A stretch of 42,585 nucleotides of DNA from Thiohalocapsa halophila (GTDB lineage Bacteria > Pseudomonadota > Gammaproteobacteria > Chromatiales > Chromatiaceae), in the NCBI RefSeq assembly GCF_016583825.1, contig NZ_NRRV01000050.1, forward strand, positions 1 to 42,585, read 5' to 3'. The position numbers and the translations under genes are program-made. Shown here one piece after another: positions 15,977 through 23,657 of the stretch. The notes under the pieces were generated by a model, which ran no database searches, was not told the DNA's origin, and saw only the letters and a list, made by a program, of their open reading frames with translations. The first letter of the stretch is position 1, and the number at the start of each line of letters is the position of its first letter.

Positions 15977-17514
15977 TGCCGGCGCCCTTCTTTGCCCGAT
16001 TGTCGCCGCTGGCGGCCATGGCGCTGCTGCTGGCGGGCATCGGTCTGGGCATGACGGTGTTGAAAGCCGTGCACTATGACGTCCCGCTGCTGCCGGAGCT
16101 GACCACCACGGTCTGGACCGTCGAGGCCCGTATCGGCTTCCGCGGTGACGGCGGCTCGTCCAAGGTGGAGTTTTTGCTGCCGCCGCGGGTGTCGATGGAA
16201 CGGGTCATCGACGAGAACTTCGTCTCCCGCGGCTACGGGCTCGCCATTCTCGAAGCCGACGGCCGCCCCCGTAAAGCGACGTGGACGCTGCGGCGTACGC
16301 CCACCAGGCCGCAGGCCCTGTACTACCAGGTGAGGGTGCTGGGCGGCTCGGTGGTGACGGATGCCTCGGTGCCGCCCTTTCCGCCGGTGCCGGATTACAA
16401 GGAGCCGCTGGCTTCGGCCATCCAAGCGGTGCTGAGCCAGGCGCGCGAGCAGTCCGCGGATGTCTTCTCCTTCACCGAGCAGACGCTGCGGATCCTGGCC
16501 GACACGGACGACGAGAACGTCAAGGTCATCCGCAACGTGGACGACCGCCGCAGCTGGGAGCACCTGGTGGCGGAGATCCTCGCCGGTGCGCGCATCCCGA
16601 CACGTATCGCCTACGGCCTGCCGCTGGAGCGCCCGCTGGTGGAAGGGCAGCTCATCCCCTGGCTGGAGGTGCACAACGGCGACGAGTGGCGCGGCTACAA
16701 CGTCGTCACCGGCGCGCCCGGCTACCCGCCCGGGTTCTTCATCTGGCGCTACGACGACGCCGATCTCCTGCGCACCCGGGACGTGCGCGATGTGGGCTTG
16801 AGCTTCTCCACCACCCAGACGCGGGTGGCGCAGATGGACGTGGCGCAGCTGACCGGCGCCGCCTTTGCCGTGCAGCCCTTCGGCATCGATTTGACGCGGC
16901 TGCCGGTGTCCGTGCAGAACCTCTATCACGTGGTGCTGATGCTGCCGCTGGGAGCGCTGGTGGTGGCCTTCATGCGGGTGGTGGTGGGGGTTCCCACCTT
17001 CGGCACCTTCATGCCCATCCTGATCGCCCTGGCCTTCCGCGAGACCCAGCTCGCCTGGGGGCTGGCGTTGTTTCTGACCCTGGTGCTCGTCGGCCTGTCG
17101 CTGCGCCTGGCCCTGGCGCAGCTGCGGCTGCTGCTGGTGCCGCGGCTGGCGGTGATCCTGGTGGTGGTGGTATGCCTGATGCTGGCCATCACGGTGCTGA
17201 GCTTCCGGCTCGGCGTGGAGCAGGGGCTGTCCATTGCGCTGTTTCCGATGGTCATCCTGGCCATGACCATCGAGCGCATGTCCATCGTCTGGGAGGAGCG
17301 CGGCTTCGGCGAGACGGCCAAGGAGACGGCAGGCTCCCTGCTGGTGGCGGTGTGCGGCTATTTCGTGATGAACGAGCCGCACTTGGAGCACCTGATGTTC
17401 TACTTCCCGGAGCTGCTGCTGGTGGTGCTGGCGGTGCTGCTTCTGCTCGGGGCCTACAGCGGCTACCGGCTGACGGAGCTGTTCCGCTTCGGCGCCCTGG
17501 CACGGGCTCGCTGA
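15976..17514 (+). CDS. Inactive transglutaminase fused to a C-terminal multi-helix membrane domain
   Basis: A 512-residue integral membrane protein. An N-terminal helix (about 10-30) precedes a periplasmic domain of about 270 residues. This domain matches the inactive-transglutaminase family by its segments AGARIPTRIAYGLPLE, WLEVHNGDEWRGYNV and PGFFIWRYDDADLL, in which the catalytic Cys of true transglutaminases is not preserved. The C-terminal 190 residues contain a series of hydrophobic helices, starting at YHVVLMLPLGALVV, as in the 7TM-transglutaminase family. The gene overlaps the retropepsin gene and ends 3 bases before the ATP-grasp ligase. The domain probably senses or binds peptide material in the periplasm and signals or transports through the membrane; this role is inferred. 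Confidence 0.9.
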   Translation: MPAPFFARLSPLAAMALLLAGIGLGMTVLKAVHYDVPLLPELTTTVWTVEARIGFRGDGGSSKVEFLLPPRVSMERVIDENFVSRGYGLAILEADGRPRKATWTLRRTPTRPQALYYQVRVLGGSVVTDASVPPFPPVPDYKEPLASAIQAVLSQAREQSADVFSFTEQTLRILADTDDENVKVIRNVDDRRSWEHLVAEILAGARIPTRIAYGLPLERPLVEGQLIPWLEVHNGDEWRGYNVVTGAPGYPPGFFIWRYDDADLLRTRDVRDVGLSFSTTQTRVAQMDVAQLTGAAFAVQPFGIDLTRLPVSVQNLYHVVLMLPLGALVVAFMRVVVGVPTFGTFMPILIALAFRETQLAWGLALFLTLVLVGLSLRLALAQLRLLLVPRLAVILVVVVCLMLAITVLSFRLGVEQGLSIALFPMVILAMTIERMSIVWEERGFGETAKETAGSLLVAVCGYFVMNEPHLEHLMFYFPELLLVVLAVLLLLGAYSGYRLTELFRFGALARAR

Positions 17515-17517
17515 CAG

Positions 17518-18522
17518 ATGACGAGCCTACCCGAGCAGGGAGCCTCAGCCGGCGGCAGCGGCGGCTGGCTCGGGCGTTGGCGGGCGCTGCGCGGCAACGG
17601 CGTGCTCGGCATCAATGCCCGCAACCGCCGCTATGTCATGCGCTGGAACTCGCGCAGCAAGTACCCGCTGGTGGACGACAAGCTCACCACCAAGCGCCTG
17701 GCCCTGGAGGCGGGCCTGGCGGTGCCCGAGCTCTACGGCGCGGTACGCTTCCAGGGCGAGCTGATCCACCTGGACCGCGTGCTGGCGGCGCCGGAGTCCT
17801 TCGTCATCAAGCCCGCCCACGGCAGCGGCGGCGACGGCGTGCTGGTGGTCACCGATCGCCGCCGCGGGCTCTTCATCAAGGGCGACGGTCGGGCGCTGAC
17901 GCTGCGGGACATCGAGTACTTCGTCTCCAATATCCTGAGCGGCGTGCACTCCCTCGGCGGCATCCCGGATGTAGCCATGGTCGAGTACCGGGTCCGCCCG
18001 AGCCGGCTGTTCGATGCCATCAGCTACCGCGGCGTGCCGGATATCCGCCTGCTGATCTTCCGCGGCATCCCGGCGATGGCCATGGTGCGGCTGCCGACAC
18101 GGGCCTCCGACGGTAAGGCGAACCTACACCAGGGCGCTGTCGGCGTCGGGATCGCGCTCGCGAGCGGTGTGACGGGCCACGGCGTGGTCCGCGATCAAGT
18201 CGTCGACGAGCACCCGGATTTCGGCACGCCCTTGGTGGGTCATGCCATTCCGGATTGGGAGGCGCTGCTTGCCATCGGCGCCCGCTGTGCGGACCTCGCC
18301 GGGCTCGGCTACTGCGGCGTGGACCTGGTGCTGGACGAGGACCGCGGGCCCATGATGCTGGAGATCAATGCCCGGCCCGGGCTGGCCATCCAGATCGCCA
18401 ACCAGTGCGGGCTGGAGCAGCGGCTCAAGGTCATCGAGGCCATGCGCGAGCTGCCGACGGACATCGGTGAGCGCATCGCCCTGGCGCGGGAGCTGGACGC
18501 GGCGCGGACCGCGGCGGGTTGA
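17518..18522 (+). CDS. RimK-related ATP-grasp ligase (alpha-L-glutamate ligase-like)
   Basis: A 334-residue cytoplasmic ATP-grasp enzyme of the RimK-related group. Members join amino acids to a carboxylate through an acyl-phosphate intermediate. Visible elements are the GINARNRRYVMRWN N-terminal signature, the ATP-binding VIKPAHGSGGDGVLVV, the EYRVRPSRLFD segment, the PDIRLLIFRG strand, and the metal-binding MMLEINARPGLAIQIAN. It is the third gene of a tight operon with the retropepsin and the inactive transglutaminase, a conserved trio whose substrate is not settled. Peptide or protein glutamylation, with the retropepsin removing or trimming the product, is a reasonable inference. Tandem REP-like hairpins follow the stop at once. 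Confidence 0.92.
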   Translation: MTSLPEQGASAGGSGGWLGRWRALRGNGVLGINARNRRYVMRWNSRSKYPLVDDKLTTKRLALEAGLAVPELYGAVRFQGELIHLDRVLAAPESFVIKPAHGSGGDGVLVVTDRRRGLFIKGDGRALTLRDIEYFVSNILSGVHSLGGIPDVAMVEYRVRPSRLFDAISYRGVPDIRLLIFRGIPAMAMVRLPTRASDGKANLHQGAVGVGIALASGVTGHGVVRDQVVDEHPDFGTPLVGHAIPDWEALLAIGARCADLAGLGYCGVDLVLDEDRGPMMLEINARPGLAIQIANQCGLEQRLKVIEAMRELPTDIGERIALARELDAARTAAG

Positions 18523-18523
18523 A

Positions 18524-18611
18524 GTGACGGTTACCTCAGAATTTAGGTTACCGTCCGCAGATTTGTCCGTGACGGTTACCTCGGAATTGGGGTTACCGTC
18601 CCCGGATTTTG
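18524..18611. repeat. Two tandem REP-like hairpins (45-bp unit)
   Basis: Two copies start at 18524 and 18569. Each contains an imperfect inverted repeat, GACGGTTACC then GGTTACCGTC, with one central mismatch in a 10-bp stem, separated by an AATT-containing loop. In the first copy the arms lie at 18526-18535 and 18546-18555. The pair sits between convergent genes, starting 2 bases after the stop of the ATP-grasp ligase gene, and may stabilise or end both transcripts. Confidence 0.8.
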
Positions 18612-18641
18612 CGCGGCGCTGAGCCTCGGCGTGGCGGCTGG

Positions 18642-19568
18642 TCAGAAGCGGCAGATGGTCTCGCCGCCGTGCTCGATCCAGCCGTGGATCATCTTCGGTG
18701 TGGTCATGCCGCTGGCGCAGTGGCCGGCGGCGTCGATGCAGATGACGCCGCCGCGGCCCTTGACCTTGCGGCTGAGAAAGCCGATGCCGTAGTCGACGGC
18801 GCCGGCGGCGTCCACCTGTGTGAATTCGACCGCATCGGCGATGGTCTTGGCGAAGACGGTGCGCATGAACTCTTCGCCATAGCCGGTGGCGGAGACGGCG
18901 CAGGTGTCGTTGTCCGCATAGACGCCGGCGCCGATGATGGGGGAGTCGCCGACCCGGCCCATGCGCTTGTTGACGATGCCGCCGGTGGAGGTGGCCGCCG
19001 CGAGGTTGCCGGCGCGGTCGCGGGCCACGGCACCGATGGTGCCGTATTTCTGCTCGTCGCCTTCTTCGTCGTGGTCCAACATGATGCGCTTGCGCAGCCT
19101 GGCCTGCTCCAGCTGCTTGATGCGGTCGGGGGTGAAGAAGTAGTGATCCGGCGTCAGCTTCATGCCGCAGTGCTCGGCGAAGTGCAGGGCGCCCTCGGCG
19201 ATGAGCAGCACGTGCTCGCTGCCGTCCATGACCAGCCGCGCGAGCTGCACCGGGTTGGCGATGTTGCCGACGGCGGCGACGGCGCCGGCGGCGAGGTCGC
19301 GCCCGTCCATGATGCCGGCGTCCATCTCGACCTTGCCGTTCTCGTTCAGCACCGAGCCGCAGCCGGCGTTGAACAGCGGGTCGTCCTCCAGCTGCGAGGC
19401 GCAGGACTCCACCGCCTCCACGGCGCTCGCGCCCTGTTGCAGCATGGTGCGGCCGTGCTCCAGCACCACGCGGATGCTCTCGAGATAGCGCACCGCGATG
19501 CGCTCGTCCTTGACGTTGTCGAGGGCCCCGGCGCCGCCGTGGACCATCAGAGAGAAGCTGTCTTGCAT
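18642..19568 (-). CDS. iaaA: Isoaspartyl peptidase / L-asparaginase, Ntn-hydrolase type
   Basis: A 308-residue type-2 (plant-type) asparaginase and isoaspartyl dipeptidase. The precursor cuts itself before a Thr that then acts as N-terminal nucleophile: here Thr near 177 in QKYGTIGAVARD. The family signatures MVHGGAGAL, FNAGCGSVLN, MDAGIMDG, GNLAAATSTGG and RVGDSPIIGAG are all present, so it should be active. The ATG at 19568 (MQDSF) is chosen; an upstream in-frame start would add an unlike 40 residues. It lies 142 bases downstream of a co-directional ATP-grasp gene. Expected products are Asp plus amino acids from beta-aspartyl peptides, such as those from damaged proteins or cyanophycin-like polymers. 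Confidence 0.93.
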   Translation of the reverse strand: MQDSFSLMVHGGAGALDNVKDERIAVRYLESIRVVLEHGRTMLQQGASAVEAVESCASQLEDDPLFNAGCGSVLNENGKVEMDAGIMDGRDLAAGAVAAVGNIANPVQLARLVMDGSEHVLLIAEGALHFAEHCGMKLTPDHYFFTPDRIKQLEQARLRKRIMLDHDEEGDEQKYGTIGAVARDRAGNLAAATSTGGIVNKRMGRVGDSPIIGAGVYADNDTCAVSATGYGEEFMRTVFAKTIADAVEFTQVDAAGAVDYGIGFLSRKVKGRGGVICIDAAGHCASGMTTPKMIHGWIEHGGETICRF

Positions 19569-19710
19569 GCTGTGGCGAACCTCGGCGCCCCGCGGGGCGC
19601 CTGTTGGGGCAGCCGCCGTGGCGCCCGTGCTGAAAGGATTGGGCGCCGCCGGCACCCGGTCGCTTGGGCCGAGGATGGGGGCGGCCACGGCAAAGCCGAG
19701 TCCGGCGGCG

Positions 19711-20829
19711 TCAGAGCCGCATCAGCAGCTCCTGCTCCAGGCGTGCCTGGGTGGCCTCGTCGCCGGCGATGAGCACCAGGAGCTTGCCGATGAGGATGGG
19801 GCCCCAGTTCACCAGGATGATGCCGGTGCCGGTGGCGGGGTCGTACTCGATGCCGCTCAAGTCCACCGCCGAGAGGCTGCGGTGGCGGGTGTGGTAGGCC
19901 TTGGCCAGCCAGACGTCGATACCGAGCTTGTGGGCGACGGCGGTGGGATAGCTGGCGCCGTTGTAGCGCGGGTTGCATTCGATGGCGAGAAACTCCGGCG
20001 CCGTGTCGTCGCCCACCACGGCGACATCGAAGGCGAAGACGCCGCGCATGCCCTGGTCATGCAGCCACTGCGCCATGGGCTCGACGCTGTCCCAGGGGGT
20101 GTGTCGGGCCGGGTGGCGGTTGCCCTGGTGGACGCAGCCCGCGAGCACCTGCTCGGTGGCCGCGTGCCGGCGCACGCCCCGGGCATCGCTATCAAATTGC
20201 AGATTCAGGAAGACGTCCGTCACCACCTCCTGCTGGATCTGCACCGGCGTGTCGGGCGAGAACTGACCGATGGCCGCCCGCAGCTCGGCGTCGTCCGCGC
20301 AGCGGTGGATGCCGACGCCGGACACCGAGACGGCGGCCTTCAGATAGCAGGGCAAGGGTGCGGCGGCGATGTCCGCTTCGGTGATGGCATCGACGGTGGC
20401 GAAGGGAATGGTCAGCGGCACGGGCACGGCCAGCCGTTCGGCCACGTCCATGAAGGTGTTCTTGGAGTTGATGGCCGCGACGGTCTCCAGCCAGCGCTGG
20501 TCGGGGCGCACCGCGTGCTCGTCCGGGCCGAAGAAGAACACCGACACGTCATGGTCCGGGTACTGCGCGAGCTGCGCATGGCTCAGGTCCCAGAGCACGT
20601 CCGTGGTGTGACTGAGGCCGATGCGCCGGTAATGGGCGCTGATGGCGTCCCATTCGCCGGCGAGGTCCGGATGCAGCTGCAGCACGTCGCCGGGCTGGCT
20701 CAGGCCCAGGGCGCGCCCCGAGTAGAGATGGTTGCCGGTGACACCATCGGCGGTGCAGCCCATGATGTCGTGATTGAGGATCCGCCGCGGCTGAGCGGCG
20801 CTGACGGTCTGCGCCAAGGCTGCCCCCAT
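19711..20829 (-). CDS. ATP-grasp domain protein, substrate unknown
   Basis: A 372-residue soluble ATP-grasp enzyme. The N-terminal part has RRILNHDIMGCTADGVTG and an acidic FFFGPDEHAV segment. The ATP-grasp core includes NSKNTFMDVAERLAVPVP, PCYLKAAVSVSGVGIHRC (nucleotide-binding Lys and Gly loop), IQQEVVTDVFLNLQF, and the metal-binding FLAIECNPRYNGASYPT. The C-terminal part ends with GTGIILVNWGPILIGKLLVLIAGDEA, which suggests a small extra domain. It is not a cyanophycin synthetase, since the Mur-ligase half is missing, and it is not close to RimK. The isoaspartyl peptidase gene follows on the same strand. Ligation of an amino acid or carboxylate is expected from the fold; the product is unknown. 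Confidence 0.8.
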   Translation of the reverse strand: MGAALAQTVSAAQPRRILNHDIMGCTADGVTGNHLYSGRALGLSQPGDVLQLHPDLAGEWDAISAHYRRIGLSHTTDVLWDLSHAQLAQYPDHDVSVFFFGPDEHAVRPDQRWLETVAAINSKNTFMDVAERLAVPVPLTIPFATVDAITEADIAAAPLPCYLKAAVSVSGVGIHRCADDAELRAAIGQFSPDTPVQIQQEVVTDVFLNLQFDSDARGVRRHAATEQVLAGCVHQGNRHPARHTPWDSVEPMAQWLHDQGMRGVFAFDVAVVGDDTAPEFLAIECNPRYNGASYPTAVAHKLGIDVWLAKAYHTRHRSLSAVDLSGIEYDPATGTGIILVNWGPILIGKLLVLIAGDEATQARLEQELLMRL

Positions 20830-21259
20830 GCGCTGGTGCTCCGGTCATGTCGCTTGCTGTACTCGCCGGTGAAAGCAAAAATGGTGCCGGTGGCGCGACG
20901 CCGCTTGCCGCGACCTCGTCCTAGTGCGGGTGCTCATGCTGGTGCGCGCGCCCTGGTGGCTGCACCGCGTTGGGGCGTTCGTGGGAGCGGCATCCCTGCC
21001 GCGACGCTGCGCTGATGCGATTGCCATTGGCGTCGCGGCCAGCGGCCGCTCGCACGGCGGCTCCGGTTGTGGGAGCGGCATCCCTGCCGCGACGGTGCGC
21101 TGATGCGGCTGCCACGGGCGTCGCGGCCAGAGGCCGCTCCCACGGCGGCTGCGGTTGTGGGAGCGGCATCCCTGCCGCGACGATGCGCTGAGGCGGTTGC
21201 CACTGTCGTCGCGGCCAGAGGCCGCTCCCACGGGAGTGGCGGTGCGAATGGGGGCGGCT
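20830..21259. other. Intergenic region with a triple palindromic repeat
   Basis: These 430 bases between the ATP-grasp gene and the unknown 342-residue protein have no gene that I believe. Most of the region is the 88-base tandem repeat at 20981-21231. The remainder (20830-20980) should hold the promoter of the ATP-grasp gene; I cannot mark it. Confidence 0.6.
20981..21231. repeat. Three tandem copies of an 88-bp palindromic repeat
   Basis: Copies start at 20981, 21069 and 21157, an exact 88-base period. Each is a roughly 75-base palindrome opening with GTGGGAGCGGC and closing with GCCGCTCCCAC (closing with a GCTCGCAC variant in the first copy), with an internal GCGAC/GTCGC pair, followed by a 13-base spacer. 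The opening sequence is of the kind seen in dispersed intergenic palindromes of gammaproteobacteria. Differences between copies are mostly single bases, so the array was formed by recent local duplication. Confidence 0.9.
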
Positions 21260-22288
21260 TCAGCCCAGCGGCGACTCCCCCCCGGGTGTGTCGGACTCGG
21301 CGCCGGGCGCGCCGGGCTCGGCGGCACCGGGCTGGTGGTCGAGAAAGCTGCGCCGGAAGCGGTCGCACTGGTCGATCAGCTCGCGGGTGCTCTTCGGCAT
21401 AGGCACCCGGGCGCGCACGATGTGGCTCACCAGGGCCGTGCCCACCTTGAGGATGCGGTTGCTCTCCTGGGCCTCGTGGATCTGGCGCAGGGTCGGCGCC
21501 GGCGGCAGATAGGGCTGCACGCGGCGCAGCTTGTCGCTGGCTACGACGAATGCCGGCCAAACCGTGAAGATCACGGGGTCCGTGCGCAGGATCTCGGTCT
21601 TGCGCTTGGCGGCCTCGGCGAGGTCGTCCAGCAGTGGGCGCAGCGTCGGCAGCTGGGTGCTGCCGTCGAAGGTGGCGGCAATGGTGGCGGTGATCCGGTC
21701 GATATCGCGCATGGTCTGCGCGATCTTCACGTAGCGGCTCTGGTAGAAGGTGGCGATGGGCTGGCTGAAGGCCTTGAAGGGCTCGCCCCAGAGCTCGTCG
21801 ATGCCCTCGTCGCCGCCGCGGTGGCGCACCAAGCGGCCGAGCTCCAGGGCCTCCAGCAGATAGTCGCCGCATTCCTGCATCAAGGCGTCGTCGGGCTCCA
21901 CCTGGACGCCATCGGCCTGCAGCTCCACGAGCTTGGTGAAAATGGTCGTGGCGCGGTTGAACAGCGCCCCGGCGAGCATGGCGCCATTGACCCGCTTGCG
22001 CTCGGGGTCCATTTCCCCTTCGTAAGCGGCGCGAGCCTCCGCCAGGCGCATGCCCGGGATGTTGATACCGTGCTCGACGTGGTTGAACAGGCGGCGGGTC
22101 AGCGCCTCGATCAGCGCCTTCTTGGCCTGGAGGCCCTCCGGCGGGGGCTCGTAGTACTTGATCCAGTACCCGTCCATATAGATACAGGTGCGCCCGCCCA
22201 CCTCGGCAATGGCACCGTTGGCGGGGCCAGGGTCGTCGGTGTTCGAGGTCGAGCGCTCGACGGCGCCATGATCGGGCTCCAACTGCAT
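21260..22288 (-). CDS. Conserved-looking soluble protein, family not recognised
   Basis: A 342-residue protein without signal peptide or membrane helices. The N-terminal part has a distinctive aromatic strand, RTCIYMDGYWIKYYEPP. It is followed by a mostly helical body (KKALIEALTRRLFNHVEHGIN, MLAGALFNRATTIFTKLVEL, YLLEALELGRLVRHRGG) and a Pro/Gly/Glu-rich tail after about residue 315. Codon use and length argue for a real gene. It ends beside the triple palindromic repeat and diverges from the lytic transglycosylase gene. The two genes downstream on the same strand are an ATP-grasp enzyme and an isoaspartyl peptidase, but the 430-base gap makes co-transcription uncertain. I do not assign a function. 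Confidence 0.75.
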   Translation of the reverse strand: MQLEPDHGAVERSTSNTDDPGPANGAIAEVGGRTCIYMDGYWIKYYEPPPEGLQAKKALIEALTRRLFNHVEHGINIPGMRLAEARAAYEGEMDPERKRVNGAMLAGALFNRATTIFTKLVELQADGVQVEPDDALMQECGDYLLEALELGRLVRHRGGDEGIDELWGEPFKAFSQPIATFYQSRYVKIAQTMRDIDRITATIAATFDGSTQLPTLRPLLDDLAEAAKRKTEILRTDPVIFTVWPAFVVASDKLRRVQPYLPPAPTLRQIHEAQESNRILKVGTALVSHIVRARVPMPKSTRELIDQCDRFRRSFLDHQPGAAEPGAPGAESDTPGGESPLG

Positions 22289-22644
22289 GCTGGGCGGCGT
22301 TGCTCCAACGCGGCGGCGGTAGGTTTCAGCGGCGGGGCGATGCCTTGAACCCCCGATGGGCGGATGCTGAGATCCATTCGGTGCGAGGCCCGACCATTTT
22401 CGGTGCTGTCAACGCGCGATTGCAACTGCTTAAACAACCTAAAATGTACGTCGCAAGCACCTGAAAGATTATGGGTCTTGGGCTCATAAGGTCTATTATT
22501 GCCTGTCATTAGGCAACCGTTGGTCCCGTCGCGGCCGCCGTTTCCGCAAGCGCCGGCCGTCTGCCACCACCTGACCGACACCGATGCGCGGGGCCTTGCG
22601 GCAATCGCGGTCGGATCGTCCACTGACTATAGAAGCGAGCCGTG
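22289..22644. other. Divergent intergenic region with an AT-rich patch
   Basis: No gene is seen. Bases of about 22425-22515 are clearly AT-richer than the surroundings. They include a weak plus-strand promoter candidate (CTGAAA at 22461-22466, 18 bases, CATAAG at 22485-22490) and a 6-bp inverted repeat TTGCCT/AGGCAA at 22499-22516. It probably carries the divergent promoters of the unknown 342-residue protein and the lytic transglycosylase. Confidence 0.4.
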
Positions 22645-23619
22645 ATGCCAGTAGCGCGCCGGAGCCAGCACCGAACCGCAAGCCGAGCAGCCAGGGGACG
22701 CCGTCGCAAGGCGCTGTCGCGTCGGGACCAGGACCTTCGTCAGGAGCAGGACCTTCGTCAAGGGTCCGCGCCGCCGCCGTCGTCGGGCATTCCCTACGCC
22801 CGCGCAAGGCTGCGCCTGACGCCCCTTGGCCTTGGCGTGCTCGGACTGCTCGCCGTCGCGGCGCAGCCGCTCGCCGCGCAAGCCGGCGAGAGCACCCGCG
22901 CACAGTCGCCGGCAGCCGCCGGTGAGGCGCAGCCAAGCGCGCTGCCGCAGCCGCCGCAGACCCCGCGGCCGAGCCGCGCGGCCGTGAATGCGCTCATCGA
23001 CCGCTATGCCAAGCGCTCCGGCCTGGAGCGCGATCTGGTGCACGCCGTGGTGCGGGCGGAATCGGGCTACGACGCCCACGCCGTGTCCCATGCCGGGGCG
23101 GTCGGTCTGATGCAGCTCATGCCGGAGACGGCTGCGGACTACGGCGTGGACTCGGTGGCGGCGCTGTTCGACGCCAAGACCAATGTGCGCATCGGCACCC
23201 GGCACCTGAAGCGGCTGGTGTCGCGCTACGGCATCGGCAAGGCGGTGATGGCCTACAACGCTGGCGAAGGCGCGTTGGCGCGCCACGGCGGCTTCGTCAC
23301 CTATCCGGAGACGCAGCGCTACACCCATCGCGTGCTCACTGCCTATCTGAGCCGCAAGGGCGTCGGCGCCTACTCCGGCAAGGCACGTCAGATCACCGGC
23401 ATCAGCCTTACTCCGGCCATGGCCCAGGCGGGCGGCGGCAAGTACCGCGGGCTCACCCAGCGCGAGCGGGCCAGGCGCATGCGAAGCGCCGGTCTCTCGG
23501 GCCTGTCGCTGAAGGTGCGACCGTCGCTCGGCATCCCGCCGTTGGACCCGACCGCCCACGACATCGGCCCGGATACCAAGCCCATGTTCGTGCTCGAGCG
23601 TCCCGCGGAGGACAACTGA
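22645..23619 (+). CDS. Lytic transglycosylase, SLT family
   Basis: A 324-residue periplasmic or membrane-anchored lytic transglycosylase that cleaves the glycan strands of peptidoglycan. The catalytic Glu lies near 139 in HAVVRAESGYDAHAVS, followed by GAVGLMQLMPETAADYGV, NVRIGTRHLKRL and VMAYNAGEGAL. A hydrophobic segment (about 59-79) acts as signal or anchor. Upstream of it is an unusual Arg-rich N-terminal extension of 58 residues, with a duplicated QDLRQ unit from an 18-base-period direct repeat. A GTG at 22642 directly precedes the ATG; no ribosome binding site is clear, so the start may be wrong. The C-terminal 90 residues are basic and outside the SLT domain. Confidence 0.88.
   Translation: MPVARRSQHRTASRAARGRRRKALSRRDQDLRQEQDLRQGSAPPPSSGIPYARARLRLTPLGLGVLGLLAVAAQPLAAQAGESTRAQSPAAAGEAQPSALPQPPQTPRPSRAAVNALIDRYAKRSGLERDLVHAVVRAESGYDAHAVSHAGAVGLMQLMPETAADYGVDSVAALFDAKTNVRIGTRHLKRLVSRYGIGKAVMAYNAGEGALARHGGFVTYPETQRYTHRVLTAYLSRKGVGAYSGKARQITGISLTPAMAQAGGGKYRGLTQRERARRMRSAGLSGLSLKVRPSLGIPPLDPTAHDIGPDTKPMFVLERPAEDN
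22729..22762 (+). repeat. Short direct repeat inside the transglycosylase gene
   Basis: CAGGACCTTCGTCA occurs twice with an 18-base period (22729 and 22747), encoding QDLRQ twice in the N-terminal extension. The period is a multiple of three, so gain or loss of a unit would keep the frame. Confidence 0.7.
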
Positions 23620-23657
23620 TCGCCGCCCCCGCCGGCACGGTCGGCCAGCGGCGGGGG

